NCBI GenBank assembly: GCA_003427395.1
Contig: BFEA01000001.1
Coordinates: forward strand, 9,507,330 to 9,528,522
Direction: 5' to 3'
Length of the DNA: 21,193 nt
Source: Chara braunii
Lineage: Eukaryota > Streptophyta > Charophyceae > Charales > Characeae
Shown: piece by piece, positions 8,661-18,321 of the stretch
Layout: every line of letters begins with the position of its first letter
Position numbering within the stretch: position 1 is the stretch's first letter
The notes under the pieces: model-generated
Databases searched by the model: none
Seen by the model: the letters and a program-made list of their open reading frames with translations, nothing else
Told to the model about the DNA's origin: nothing
Program-made: the position numbers and the translations under genes

Positions 8661-8880
8661 GTGCTTTCGTGAAGTGGAGACGCTCTTTTGGCTCATTCAG
8701 CGCATACTATACTGTGGCCACAACCATCATATCCTCCACCTCTACCCTTCCACAACCATCATATCCTCCACCTCTATCCTAAACTTCAACCAAACCCATC
8801 GGCCCAAAAGATCAGATTTAAAAAAACAAAAAAAAGGAAAAAAAAAGATTATATTTGTAGTCTACAAGTTCTGCTTCTAC
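8661..8880. repeat. Spacer with two 32-bp tandem copies
   Basis: Copies 8718-8749 and 8750-8781 (each starting ccacaaccatcat) differ at about two bases. An A-rich patch follows at 8819-8848. No gene is seen. Confidence 0.85.
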
Positions 8881-9119
8881 TCAATTGTGTATTGGGATGG
8901 TCGTTCCACCACTGGTACCCCTTGTTAGGGACCAGAGCTGGGGGCCATCCCACCAATCCGTAAGGTGGGCCAACTTCGTCTCTGACAGCAACTTCGCCTC
9001 TGACAGCTTGGTCCCTTGCAGGAAGATGATGTCCAGCTTCTGCCCGCCGCCCCTTTTCGTTTCCCTCCTGTATCCCCCAGCCCCCTCACGTTCCAAGTAC
9101 CTATTGTAATCTTCACCAT
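8881..9119 (-). pseudogene. LINE-C ORF2 start: endonuclease N-terminus
   Basis: From the ATG at 9119 the frame reads MVKITIGTWNVRGLGDTGG, the classic LINE endonuclease opening (TWNVRGL). After about 20 codons the coding sense moves to another frame, where KLDIIFLQGTKL and SGGTTI follow at the expected distances. A frameshift therefore lies near 9055. The catalytic Glu of the QET motif is replaced by Gly (LQGT). Only about 80 codons remain before a stop at 8881; the rest of ORF2 is absent. The frame holding the second part stays open upstream to 9393 (residues rich in Glu, Arg, Ser), possibly the end of ORF1 or its spacer. Confidence 0.75.
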
Positions 9120-9623
9120 CGGGCACGGTACCATTTGCGGTCAGCTCCTGGATCCGCTCCTCCTCCATGCAGTCGCTTGTTCTTCCATCCTGCGCGAGGC
9201 TCGTGCATTGCCACTTCTCAGACAACACCTCCAGGATGTAATCCGATTCCAAATTTCTCCCCTCCGACAATTTCTCGCTCAGTGCTCTCAAAAGAGCCGC
9301 CGAAACCTCCCGTACAATCGTGTTCATTAGCTCCACGTCCGACCCTCCAATCAAGATGCGGAGAGGGATGCACGAGACACCAACGGAAGGCACGCATGCC
9401 CAATGGGAAGTTCGAATACGTGCATCGACCAGAGGAATATAGAACTTGATACACTTCCCTCCTTACGTGTCCACAATCAACTTAGGCATGATATCCTCCG
9501 GGAACAAACAACGGCAGAACCGGTCAACATACATCGGTCTAACTCTTGCCTCAATCACCTTCGCAGATGGAACCACACATATCATATTTGATGCAGCGCC
9601 GTCTGCCCTAGGCGGTTAATTAA

Positions 9624-9773
9624 CCCTAAGACAAAGGCCTTTTGACCTAAAAGTGTGCGAACTAGTGGCAAAAGGAGCTTCTCGTCAAGGTGTTTCCCTA
9701 AGACAAACAAACGCCTTTTGACCTGCAAGTGTGCAAAAACTAGCGGCAAAAGGAGCTTCTCTTCGAAGTGTTG
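9624..9773. repeat. 72-bp tandem duplication
   Basis: Copies begin at 9624 and 9696 (ccctaagacaaa) and share cttttgacct, agtgtgc, gcaaaaggagcttctc. Small insertions make the second copy slightly longer. It lies within the LINE-C relic. Confidence 0.9.
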
Positions 9774-9876
9774 ATCGCGTCAGTCTCTTGTTGAAGCCCA
9801 ATCCTGAACGCGTCGTCGTGACTCTCAGAGCTCTCAGCATTCCTCTTGCGACGCATTGATTAGTTACTGCGGGGAG

Positions 9877-11421
9877 CTATCTGATTGCTCCATTCGAGAT
9901 TTTCCCTCTCCCCTTTCCCCTTTCCCTCGGTGACCTCCGTCCCAGTGCGCTGTCTACCACCACCCGTTCTTCTGAGCCCATCGATCCTCTCGGCACCACA
10001 CCTCCTCCAACCTCGTGAATGCACCTCCCCTCATCGCATAGTTCGCTTGTCCATGCATTTGCATGAAATAATAAGGATTGGGTCCTTGAAAGCCTGGGAG
10101 ACCTAAGTTTAACCAACAGCCATACGGGGGGATCCTTTCAACTGTGGTTGTTGCCACATCGGATTGAAGTGCATGTGAGAAAGATACGGGTCGTTCGAGC
10201 CCGAAAAAGAATTCCAAAGACCTGCTCCCAATCCTGCTACTAGCACTTGGTCCTGATCCTCATGAATCATGGAGTTGTGAAGAAGTTTGTATGCCGCTTG
10301 AGGCACACCTCCGCGATCTCCCTTTGACCGCCAACTCGATTCCAGTTGCTGACTGGAGGTTCACGTCGGCCGAGCAGACCTCATCTCTACACCACCTTAC
10401 CTTCGCCCCTATTTCCCTACGTGGAGTGTTGATCCCTTGCTGCACTGCGATTTCCTCTATCGAATAGCACTTCTCCTTGTTGTCGTCTTCGGTTTCTAGG
10501 ATGTTCTCGAGCACCTGAGTCTTCCACTTAGCCACCTGTAGCCTCATCGGCCTTCCGACAGCCATCCGTCGCCGTATGGTACTAGTCTACCGCCATCGGC
10601 ATCGAGTACACCAGAGGGTGTCCTTACAAATAAACTGCACGTTCTACAATTCTCCATCATCAAGCTTCATCAGAAAACGCTCCTCTGCTTCTTTGGTGAG
10701 CTCGAACTTCGAGTTCATAAAATTAGGTACTGATGGATCCGACTCTGGCAGATGACAAAGGATAATCGGCCCCATCGATTGTGTCACCAGGTCACCGACA
10801 TGAAACATTCCACGTTGGGGACCATGACCCAAAACTTCGCTTCATCCTCCTGTGCGCGTCTCTCCTCCAGTTCCGCCCTCGTCATCCAGGACCCGATAAC
10901 ATTCTATATTCCACTGCTCTGATGACCACCACATCCTCACTTTAGCCACCAACCATTGTGCCACTTCTTTGGACTTTGCCATGTAGGACATAATGTTAGG
11001 AGAACTTAGGACCCTCCCCATGCACTCGACCCCACTTAAGATCCCCTTGTGAACGTCTTCTTGTGGAGCCATCCATTCCTGCATGCCCTTTCTAAGTCTT
11101 CCTTCACACTGATTGGTAGGTCTCTTGCTTCCCCATGAAAGATAATTGTCATGGTCCTTTCCCTCAGCCAGGCCATAGTGATTAGAAAGTTGACTTTAAA
11201 AATACCCGAACCCCATTCTCGATGACGAATGCACCACGACGGAGTTGCTCCGGGAAGATCCCATCCTCATAGCACTTTGCTATGAGTAATCTGATAGGGT
11301 CTTCTTCAGATAGTGAAGACTTCACTCCGTCCTGGACTCTCCTGCCGATGGTTGCCTCCATCTTCATAGGACTTCTTCTCGCTCCTCGACACCTCTGCTG
11401 CAGAGAGCGTTCAACCCTCAC
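9877..11421 (-). pseudogene. LINE-C ORF1 remnants
   Basis: Successive minus-strand fragments in shifting frames form a plausible single protein: 11421-11182 (SEEDPIRLLIAKCYEDG), about 11176-11033 (MAWLRERTMTIIFHGEARDL), 11084-10842 (SYMAKSKEVAQWLVAK), 10832-10644 (MFHVGDLVTQSMGPIILCH), then, past a TAG, a Cys-rich motif CKDTLWCTRCR at about 10628-10596 that looks like a zinc knuckle. A Gly/Met/Gln-rich tail follows (10306-9954, NPYYFMQMHGQANY). This is the usual layout of a LINE ORF1 nucleic-acid-binding protein: a core domain, a knuckle, a low-complexity tail. I infer the identity from context with the downstream endonuclease. At least four frameshifts and several stops are present. Confidence 0.55.
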
Positions 11422-11596
11422 GCATCAAAGGCGAGCGCCCAAGTTCATCGCGCGTCCAGCTACTTTCGATGATTCCCTCCATCTTCATAGAACTTCTTCT
11501 TGCTCCTTGACACCTTTGCTGCAGACAGTGTTCAACCCACACGCAGCAAAGGTGAGCGAGCGCCTAAATTTCATTGTGAGCCCAGCTACTTCCTCA
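11351..11596. repeat. 121-bp tandem duplication
   Basis: Copies start near 11351 and 11472; shared words include cctccatcttcatag, cgacacct/tgacacct, gctgcaga and ccagctacttt/ccagctactt. The first copy overlaps the 5' side of LINE-C ORF1, so the duplication may include element sequence. Confidence 0.9.
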
Positions 11597-11747
11597 CATG
11601 TAAACACACGCCAACACATAGCGTAACAACTTCGCGTTGGCGAAAAGCCTACAAACAGGCCTATCCTCATGTCGTCGTACGTCCCTTCCCTTCAGTTTGG
11701 TAGCTCGGAAATTATAGAGGGAGGTGGCTACACCGGTGCAAGCACAT

Positions 11748-11825
11748 CTTGGCGGTGCGAACGCGCGTTGGACTGGACCAGCATCACTTGGCAGTGCGAA
11801 CTCGCATTGGACTGGACCAGCGTAA
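11748..11825. repeat. 39-bp tandem duplication
   Basis: Copies at 11748-11786 and 11787-11825 share cttggc, gtgcgaac and ttggactggaccagc. The in-frame translation repeats (CERALDWTS, CELALDWTS) but has no recognisable family. Confidence 0.9.
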
Positions 11826-12303
11826 CGCCGGTAGAGCTAACTTGGAACACCGCATGCGCCCACCGCCACTTCCCTCTGATTTGCGTCAACATAGGTGTTT
11901 TTCAGATTATTTTTTTTTTTAACAGTGGGACAGCCCAGGACCTTGACGAGGAACAAGTGTGCCGTAGTCTTAAACTGGGCCACCTGGGCCAATCTGAGGC
12001 AATCCAGGCTGGTAACCCAGGTGAACCCCGCCTTTCAACGATTTTTTTTTTTCAGTTGTCATCAGAATCTCATGAAATTGGGCAGGGACAGGAGCCAAGG
12101 AACCTACAAAAGGGAAAAAGAAGAAAAATTTAAGCTTTCAAAACCGTTTTGGGGAACCCCTACCCCCCCCCCCCCCCCAAGTCTGGGACCCCTGAATGGT
12201 CTAGACGTTCAGGGCAGGGGGTACACCCCCTCATACAAAGCAGCTAAACTAGAGGGACTACCCACAGGCCTAGCTCTTTTTTTTTTTTTTTTTTGGGACA
12301 AAT
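11826..12303. other. Homopolymer-rich non-coding stretch
   Basis: Contains T-runs near 11911-11921 and 12044-12053, a C17 run (12162-12178), a short foldback (ccctgaa...ttcaggg near 12189-12214) and a T18 run (12277-12294). The T18 run reads as a poly(A) tail on the minus strand and abuts a copy of the LINE 3' module. No gene is seen. Confidence 0.7.
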
Positions 12304-13400
12304 GCTCCAGTCTATTCGTGGGGGCAACATGTGCTGGGAACCGGGCCCAGCGTCCCATATAGAATTATACAAGTCATTTGAAATACCAGGGCCATTACCT
12401 GGCTTCGGCTAAGAACAATCTGAGGACTATTAAAGGAGTTCAGGAAAATTTAGGAAAAACATGGATAACTGCAAAACACTCTAAAATTTTTCTAACGTTG
12501 TCTTATTCCCTGCCGAACTCTCCCAGGCCTCATGCCCCCACCCTGCTAGGTTACAGGGCAACATGACTCATCCCAGCTCAGGCCAGCGTCGTCCCAACAG
12601 GAACCCTTGGTTTTCCTTTGGAATGCCCGCCACAAGACATCCCCAGATCTCTCTACCAGGCCTCACGCTTCTGCTATCAACAGGTTACAGAGCAACCCCC
12701 CAGCACCGGCCAGCATCGTTCTGGCATTGAAAAAACGCAGGTCCATGAATATAACAGAAACCAAGAAGCCTAAAATGAGTTTGCAAGAAATTCAGAAAAA
12801 TTCAGGAAAAACATTAAAAAAAAAAAAAAAAGCTCCAATTTTTTCATGGGGAGCAGCACGTGCTGGGAACCGGGCCCAGCGTCCCATCTCAAATTGTACA
12901 GATCATTAAGAACATTGAGAACATTTGAGATTATTTGAGATACCGGGGCCATTACCCAGCTTCGGCTGAGATCAGTCTGTGAATATATAATGACCTATAA
13001 AAGAACTACTCATGCAGTAGGCTGCCACAGAGGTCCTACGAATGCTCACAACGCTCAGGATTCCTAACAAGCCCTTCTAAGACTTTCCAACACAGTCTTA
13101 CTCTCTGCTGAGCTCTTCCAGGCCTCACGCACCCACCCTGCTGGGTTACAGGGCAACACAACTCGCCTCAGCTACGACCAGCGTCGTCCCAGCAGCAAAC
13201 CTTGGCTGTCCCTTGGGATGCCCACCCCAAAACATCCCCAGATCTCTCTACCAGGCCTCACGCTCCTGCATCAGCAGGTTACAGGGCAACACCCCAGCAC
13301 CGGCCCGCGCCGTTCTGGCGTCGAACGGCCGCAGATCACTGAGTATAACCGCTTCAAAACCGCTTAGGATGGGTTGCTAAGAGTCCCTAGAGTCCTAAGA
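12304..13400. repeat. Two diverged direct-repeat units (about 530-600 bp each)
   Basis: Unit A starts at 12304 and unit B at 12832, both with gctcca. Shared anchors in order are tgctgggaaccgggcccagc, ggccattacc with ggcttcggct or agcttcggct, tcttaNtc, ccaggcctca, ggttacagggcaaca, accagcgtcgtccca or gccagcgtcgtccca, catccccagatctctctacc and cagcaccggcc. The offset rises from 529 to about 595 bp, so indels have built up. Unit A ends in A16 (12816-12831). The first 43 bp of each unit match the reverse complement of the LINE-A 3' module. No protein is encoded. Confidence 0.85.
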
Positions 13401-13735
13401 CATTCATAAGAACCACCGACAAATCAGATAGGTGAACCCTAGTCAATCCACCTACGACCACCACGACCACCACCAGCATGACTGTTTTCAGCATGAACCG
13501 AAGCTCTTCCAAGCTTCATGCTCCCATCAAGTTAGGTTACATAGTTGCACCACCTTGCTCCAGCACCGCCCAGCCTTGCTCCAGTTACAACCCCCGATGA
13601 CCACTGAGACTGCCCCCGCACACAACCCCCCAGAGCTCTCTACCAGGCCTCACGCCCCCACTAAGCTAGGTCACAGAGTTGCGCCACCTGGCTCCGGGTC
13701 CGGCCAGCGTTGCTCCAGCATCGGTCTTCGAGGGC
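12510..13735. repeat. Recurring module near 85-130 bp, six copies
   Basis: A module with the order CTCT(A)CCAGGCCTCACGC, a 10-20 bp spacer, AGGTTACAG(A/G)GCAAC, CCAGCACCGGCCAGC starts near 12510, 12646, 13108, 13241, 13501 and 13636. Modules come in pairs: a long one with about 50 bp extra, then a short one. Spacing between pairs is 390-600 bp. Translated frames across it repeat RPHAPT...LGYR/LGHR, which reflects the DNA repeat. Confidence 0.75.
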
Positions 13736-14178
13736 CACCGAATTTTCAACCACCCTTCGCAGGATCACAGATGAATTGTCAGATAGCACCTATTCCTACA
13801 ACCTCCTCAAGCGGCAAACCAAATGAAAAGAAATAGTAAACTTTTTTTCTTGGGCAACTTAGAAAATCACTATGACAAACCTCAAAATAGGCGAAGTTCA
13901 GAAACGACTCAGAAACCCCCCATCAATCCTCTTTACCTCACTCCGACAAGACTTACTGCAGCAGAGCCACCATCTGCGCTGCTGCTGTACCCTATTTCCA
14001 TCCTACGAGCTAGCCCCCTCACTAGTAGGACGCTTGATATCCAAACCATCTACTTCTCCCGCACACCTCTTTTTTGAGACAAATCTAAGAAGACCTCCCC
14101 CTACCATCATTGATTGCCCCGGAAATCGGGGGATTAACTGAGCAGGGACGGCCTTTGATGATAGGTCAAAATAAGAAA
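13736..14178. other. Unassigned non-coding stretch
   Basis: No gene, inverted repeat or recognisable element is seen. The longest open frames are short, overlapping and of low quality. Confidence 0.4.
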
Positions 14179-15175
14179 ATATGAAGACATGCAGCCCCTG
14201 AAATAGTCAACCCACAAGATCCTGCCTCCGTCATCGAAAGGAAAAAACCTCAGTTGTTCCAGGTGGAGTTAGTAGCTAGTGGCCGGTACCTGCCAAGATA
14301 CTTGGCGCCAATCGCATCCACCCCAACTCCCTTCATCCCAGTCCCATCTATCCTTCCTAACTTTGTCCTCGTAAGGAGTTTCAGAGGACCGCTTCTCAGC
14401 AGGGGGTGAGCACCATCATCACCCCGAAGTTCCTTGCCCCCACAAGAAACTGCAGTCTCCGTCCTCAAAGGGGTAAACAAGCGCTACCCAGCGCCAATCG
14501 CGCCAGAGCTCGCCCTCATCAACCGGTACCCATTGGTTAGTCTAAACTACCCAACACCAATTGCATATGATAAGAGCTCCCCCGAGCCAGTACTCGTCAA
14601 GCAACCCTATTCCATCCCCCTCTCCGTCCTTGCAAAGAATCATTTCATGCCCCATCCCCTACTTCAAAACAATTCCCCCGAAACCCTACAACATACTTCA
14701 CTTGACTATCTCTGACAAGAATAGGACAAATTCAGGGAAACAGGCAGCCCCAAAAACAAACAACCCAGAGAATTATGCCTCCATCATCGAAAGGAAGAAC
14801 CTCATTCGTTCTCCCAAACTCCGTCCTCGTAAAACATCCAGAGAAACTCATCTCAACAGAGGGCAGGCACCATCATCACCCTGAAATTCCTTGCCCCCAC
14901 AAGAATTTCAGTCTCCGTCCTCGAGGGGATAAAACAACACTACCCAACGCCAAGCCTCACCCTCATCATTCGGTACCCATTGGAAAGCCTAAACTACCCA
15001 ACGCCAATCGCATTTGATAAGAGCTCCCCCTGACCGGTACCCGTTAGAAAGCCCCATTCCATCCCCTCTCCATCCTTGCGAAGAACCATTTGATGCTCTT
15101 TGCCCCCTCCTTCAAAACAAAATCCCCCAAAACTTTACAAGATGATCCACTTGACTATCCCATTGGGCCCCTGTT
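14179..15175. repeat. Large tandem duplication (about 550 and 440 bp units)
   Basis: Unit 1 about 14179-14729, unit 2 about 14735-15175. Shared ordered anchors: gcctccgtcatcgaaagga (14224) with gcctccatcatcgaaagga (14777), gcaccatcatcaccc (14410 and 14867), cttgcccccacaagaa, taaactacccaac, gataagagctccccc, cacttgactatc (14699 and 15148). Unit 1 has about 95 bp extra near 14260-14340. Within each unit the word acccaNcgccaatcgca recurs, so smaller repeats are nested. No coding frame is conserved between units. Confidence 0.85.
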
Positions 15176-15960
15176 CAAATTTCCGACAAAACTCTGACGA
15201 AAAGAAGTAGGTCAAATTCTAATCAAAATTTAAAAAACAGAAAAATCCTGCCACAAAGACCATAGAAAATCAACAACGAATTGAATCCAACTTAGGAAAT
15301 TCCTTGAAAAATTAATCAACAATGATAGTAGTAAAATGACTTTAGATTATGGAAGAAACAGTCATTACAAAAAAACATTGGAAAAACGGATGCATAAAGA
15401 TCCCGACGAATTTCGGATTGGAATTTCAGAAGCTATGTTTAGTAAAAAACATTTAGAATTGTGAATCTATCAGAATTGCAATCTGATTCGCGACTTTCAA
15501 ATTCGCAAATGCATTAGACTCCTAGGATTAGAATATTGCAAAGATTTATTTCATAATTATTCCAGGACGTAGAGAGAGAAAAATACCTATGTAGAGGAAT
15601 GACAATTTGAAATCTCCATTAGAACCTTCACAATTGAGAATAAGACGTGAGAAAACACTAAAGAACAATCAAGAATCCTAAATCGAGATCATCAATGAGA
15701 AACCAAATTAGGAGATGAAGGGATTTTGGACAATTATTAGCTAGTAGATCAAGGGATTTTGGATAGTCATTAGCAATCATTAGAGCATGGGTTAACCAAT
15801 CGCCACCTAAGCAGATCAGTGAGTAACCTCCATCTCCCCTTCCTCCACAGCACCTACTTACCTCCTTCCCCTCACACCCTACCCCAGCGTCTTCGGGGAA
15901 GGAAGAACCCTTCCTCCCACTGCTAGCTACTAAGGCCCTGGGCACTGCTAACACCGAAAA
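15176..15960. other. AT-rich non-coding stretch with a 32-bp repeat
   Basis: Clearly more AT-rich than its surroundings to about 15700. Two diverged copies of aagggattttgga...attagc lie at 15717-15746 and 15750-15779. No gene is seen. Confidence 0.55.
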
Positions 15961-16574
15961 CCACCGACGACCATCTTCGATCCCTGAAAATAATCAAAAA
16001 ACGGTGTGGCACCTCCTCACCAAAACTGTCGGCGAGCCACCACAGGGGGTTCAAAATCTCCAAAAAAAAACATGCTAATTCGTACTTACCCTACTATTGA
16101 GGAAGGGGGGAGACTCGTCCTACCACCGCTGATTGTTCCTCGAATCGTGATCGTCGCTGCTGCCGGATTGGTCATACCCTGCTGATGAAAATACACGTGG
16201 CCCCACAGAAGTCACCCAGCAATAGCAGGCTCTGCTGTCCATTCACCACGCTTCTCCCCGCGGCACTATCTCGGAATATCCTGCGTCCCGACCCCGATTA
16301 CGAGACAGAAGTCCCGTCAACCCAAGGTTTAATCCTTGCGGGGTCCGCATCATCAGCTCTCGCCTTGCACCGCAGCGTTCGTCACTCCCGCAGGACAAGT
16401 ACTACGAAAAATCATTTGCCTATGGTCAGCCCTGAAATCAGAAAAGCCGAGGGTCAAAGCTGAACCCTCCTGCTATCCAAACCTCCCCCCCTCAACAGAC
16501 AAGACGCCGGCCTTCCCCAGTGTCGACCAACCTAGTTCTGACGGACAGGAAATGCCTTCCTCCCTCGACATTTC
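15961..16574. other. Unassigned non-coding stretch
   Basis: Mixed composition; open frames of about 90 codons on the plus strand show no recognised domain. I see no element boundaries. Confidence 0.4.
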
Positions 16575-16745
16575 CCTTAGATGCAAGCCCCTGACCCAGG
16601 TTACAAGGTAATACTCTGGCGCCGGCTACGTCGGACGATCTGGTTATGCCTTCCACCCTCAGCATAACTCCACAGGCCTCAAGCTCCTCCCAGGTCACTG
16701 AGCATAAACTCTAGCACCGGCCTGTGTCATCCCAGCGTTGTCCTT
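16575..16745. repeat. Isolated diverged copies of the 12.5-13.7 kb module
   Basis: The words cccaggttacaaggtaa, ggcgccggct, ccacaggcctcaagctcc, caggtcactgagcataa, agcaccggcctgtgtc and cccagcgttgtcc recur in module order, more diverged than the six upstream copies. This suggests the module is dispersed as well as tandem. Confidence 0.5.
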
Positions 16746-17697
16746 CTAACCTACTTACCTTAGCAAACAGCCCCAGTTCGTAACAGCCCCCTTCGGACAC
16801 CCCATGCTCCCTGAGTGATATACAGTTCCCCCTAAAGTATATCATTGTAGAGCCGAGGTTCCCCCCTCCCCCCTGTCCCACCTCAAAGTAGCACAGCCCA
16901 TCCTGTCTCTCCACCTGTTGAAACCAACACTAACCCATTGTCCTCCCCCCCACCCGCCGTGGCTGACAAGGACCAAATCAGCCCAGCCCCGGGTGAGGAC
17001 ACAGCCCCTCAACCACCTCTCCCTCTCTCCACGAAGCTGCGCCTCCCACCTTGTGCAGCCTCAGCGGGAAAAGCTCCAAACCCTAGAGGGTGATCCTCGC
17101 GTCACCTCCCCTACCTTTCCCACCTTTCCCCACCTTTTCAAGTAAAACCATGAGGCAATTAAACGAGAACTGAAGAGGAATTCGAAGTATCTTTCTCAAA
17201 AAAATAATCAGCGAAACTACCTTAGACTTGGTACTGAAAAGCGAAACAAGATTCAAAGATTAGAATGATTAGAATAGAAAAGTTTCCACCAACTAAGAAA
17301 ATCCGAATAGGAAACACTTCAGTTTTCAAGATATGGAGACGGTTTCGAAACTAAAGATTAAACATACGAAACAAGAAAAATTATATGAATTTTAGGTTAA
17401 GATATCCATAAAGGATTTTCGAATCGGATTCTCAAACCACGGTTTCGGCCACCGCCACAAGGCCGTCTGCCGCAGCAGTAGGTCTTCGGAATGTTTAAAT
17501 CAGTCGTACCTTTGTCGTTTCGGAAAATAGTGAGTGGGCCAGCCTCCGACCTTTCAGGAGGCCGAAACGAAACGACGGGCGTCGATTAGATTTATGATTT
17601 AACAATGCCAGCAGGCACCGGCCCTCCGAATCCTTCGGGAACTGGCGTTTTCCCTCATTTCTGAAGAGGCAAAGGTACACACACACAAAGTAAAAAA
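16746..17697. other. Unassigned; AT-rich at 17140-17440
   Basis: First part pyrimidine-rich with C-runs (16859-16880), then AT-rich, then a GC-rich patch with small foldbacks (cctcc...ggagg near 17547-17566; cgtttcgg with ccgaaacg). No gene is seen. Confidence 0.45.
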
Positions 17698-18081
17698 GGG
17701 ATAATTTGCAAAAGACCCCCATAAGTTTAGATCTATGCCAAAATGCCCCTGCATGATGTGGGCAGAACGGAATGCCCTTTTGGGCTGAGATCTTTGCGTT
17801 GTGCCCTTGTCAGGCGGGTGTGCAACTTTTCAATCTGGACCTCCCCATTTGGTCCTTGGCCTTCTGGAATAGCGCCTAGGAAAAGTTGGCAAGCACTGGG
17901 GCATGTTGCAAAGTTGGACGGTGCCCGGTAGGGGTATATTGCAAAGATGGGGGTCCAACTGACATCTAGGGGTATTTCACAAAATATACTTTTCGTCAGA
18001 GGGGTATTCCGCTCTACCCACATCTTTTCGGGGCATTTTGGCATATACCTCAACTTATGGGGGTATTTTGCAAATTATCCC
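17698..18081. mobile_element. MITE-like element with 80-bp terminal inverted repeats
   Basis: Left terminus 17698-17777 and right terminus 18002-18081 are reverse complements at 69 of 80 ungapped positions; the first 28 bp match at 27 (gggataatttgcaaaa...cccataag). The 384-bp element has no coding capacity, which fits a miniature inverted-repeat element moved by a transposase from elsewhere. Inside, a GC/TTGCAAA unit recurs with changes: ggggcatgttgcaaag, ggggtatattgcaaag, ggggtatttcacaaaa. Flanks are A-rich (taaaaaa and caaaaga), so a target-site duplication cannot be defined and the superfamily is open. Confidence 0.85.
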
Positions 18082-18096
18082 CAAAAGAAAAGAACC

Positions 18097-18100
<4 letters not shown>

Positions 18101-18146
<46 letters not shown>
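18101..18146. repeat. (AG)23 microsatellite
   Basis: Perfect dinucleotide run 20 bp beyond the MITE-like element. Confidence 0.98.
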
Positions 18147-18148
<2 letters not shown>

Positions 18149-18274
18149 GCTTGTTTCAGTCCTCCGAAGCGTTCAATTCGAAAGTGACCCGTTCAATTCG
18201 AAAGTGAACACAGGTGCTGTGAACTCCCAATGTAATAATATACCTTTTGCTTTTGCTGGGCCTCACTCCTAAAC

Positions 18275-18321
18275 ACTCACCAAATGTGCAAAATGAGAAT
18301 GAACCTTTCGCTACAACATGG
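18275..18321. repeat. Dispersed direct repeat, copy 1
   Basis: Matches 19671-19722: both contain actcac, caaatgtgcaaaa, atgagaa and acaacatgg/agaacatgg. It is preceded in both by a ttttgct or tttgct word. The copies are about 1.4 kb apart in the same orientation. Confidence 0.8.

Larger units (their letters stand above)
8881..11421 (-). mobile_element. LINE-C: decayed non-LTR retrotransposon of a second family
   Basis: The minus strand holds broken ORF1 pieces (from 11421 down to about 9877) and then the first part of an APE-type endonuclease (9119-8881). The endonuclease opening differs clearly from LINE-A, so this is another family. The copy stops inside the endonuclease, with no reverse transcriptase or poly(A), so the 3' side has been lost, which is the reverse of normal LINE 5' truncation. 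Many frameshifts and two small internal duplications show it is old. It resembles LINE ORF1 proteins I recall from Chara, a memory-based comparison. Confidence 0.65.

Noticed and set aside
8250-11421. Twin-primed inversion joining the plus-strand LINE fragment and the minus-strand LINE-C
   Set aside because: The inverted part should lie on the 5' side of the tailed fragment; LINE-C lies beyond the A-rich tail and belongs to another family.
13432-13836. 134-codon plus-strand frame (His/Pro/Ser-rich)
   Set aside because: It lies over the recurring module, and its RPHAPT...LGHR text is repeated in frames of the other modules; there is no independent coding evidence.
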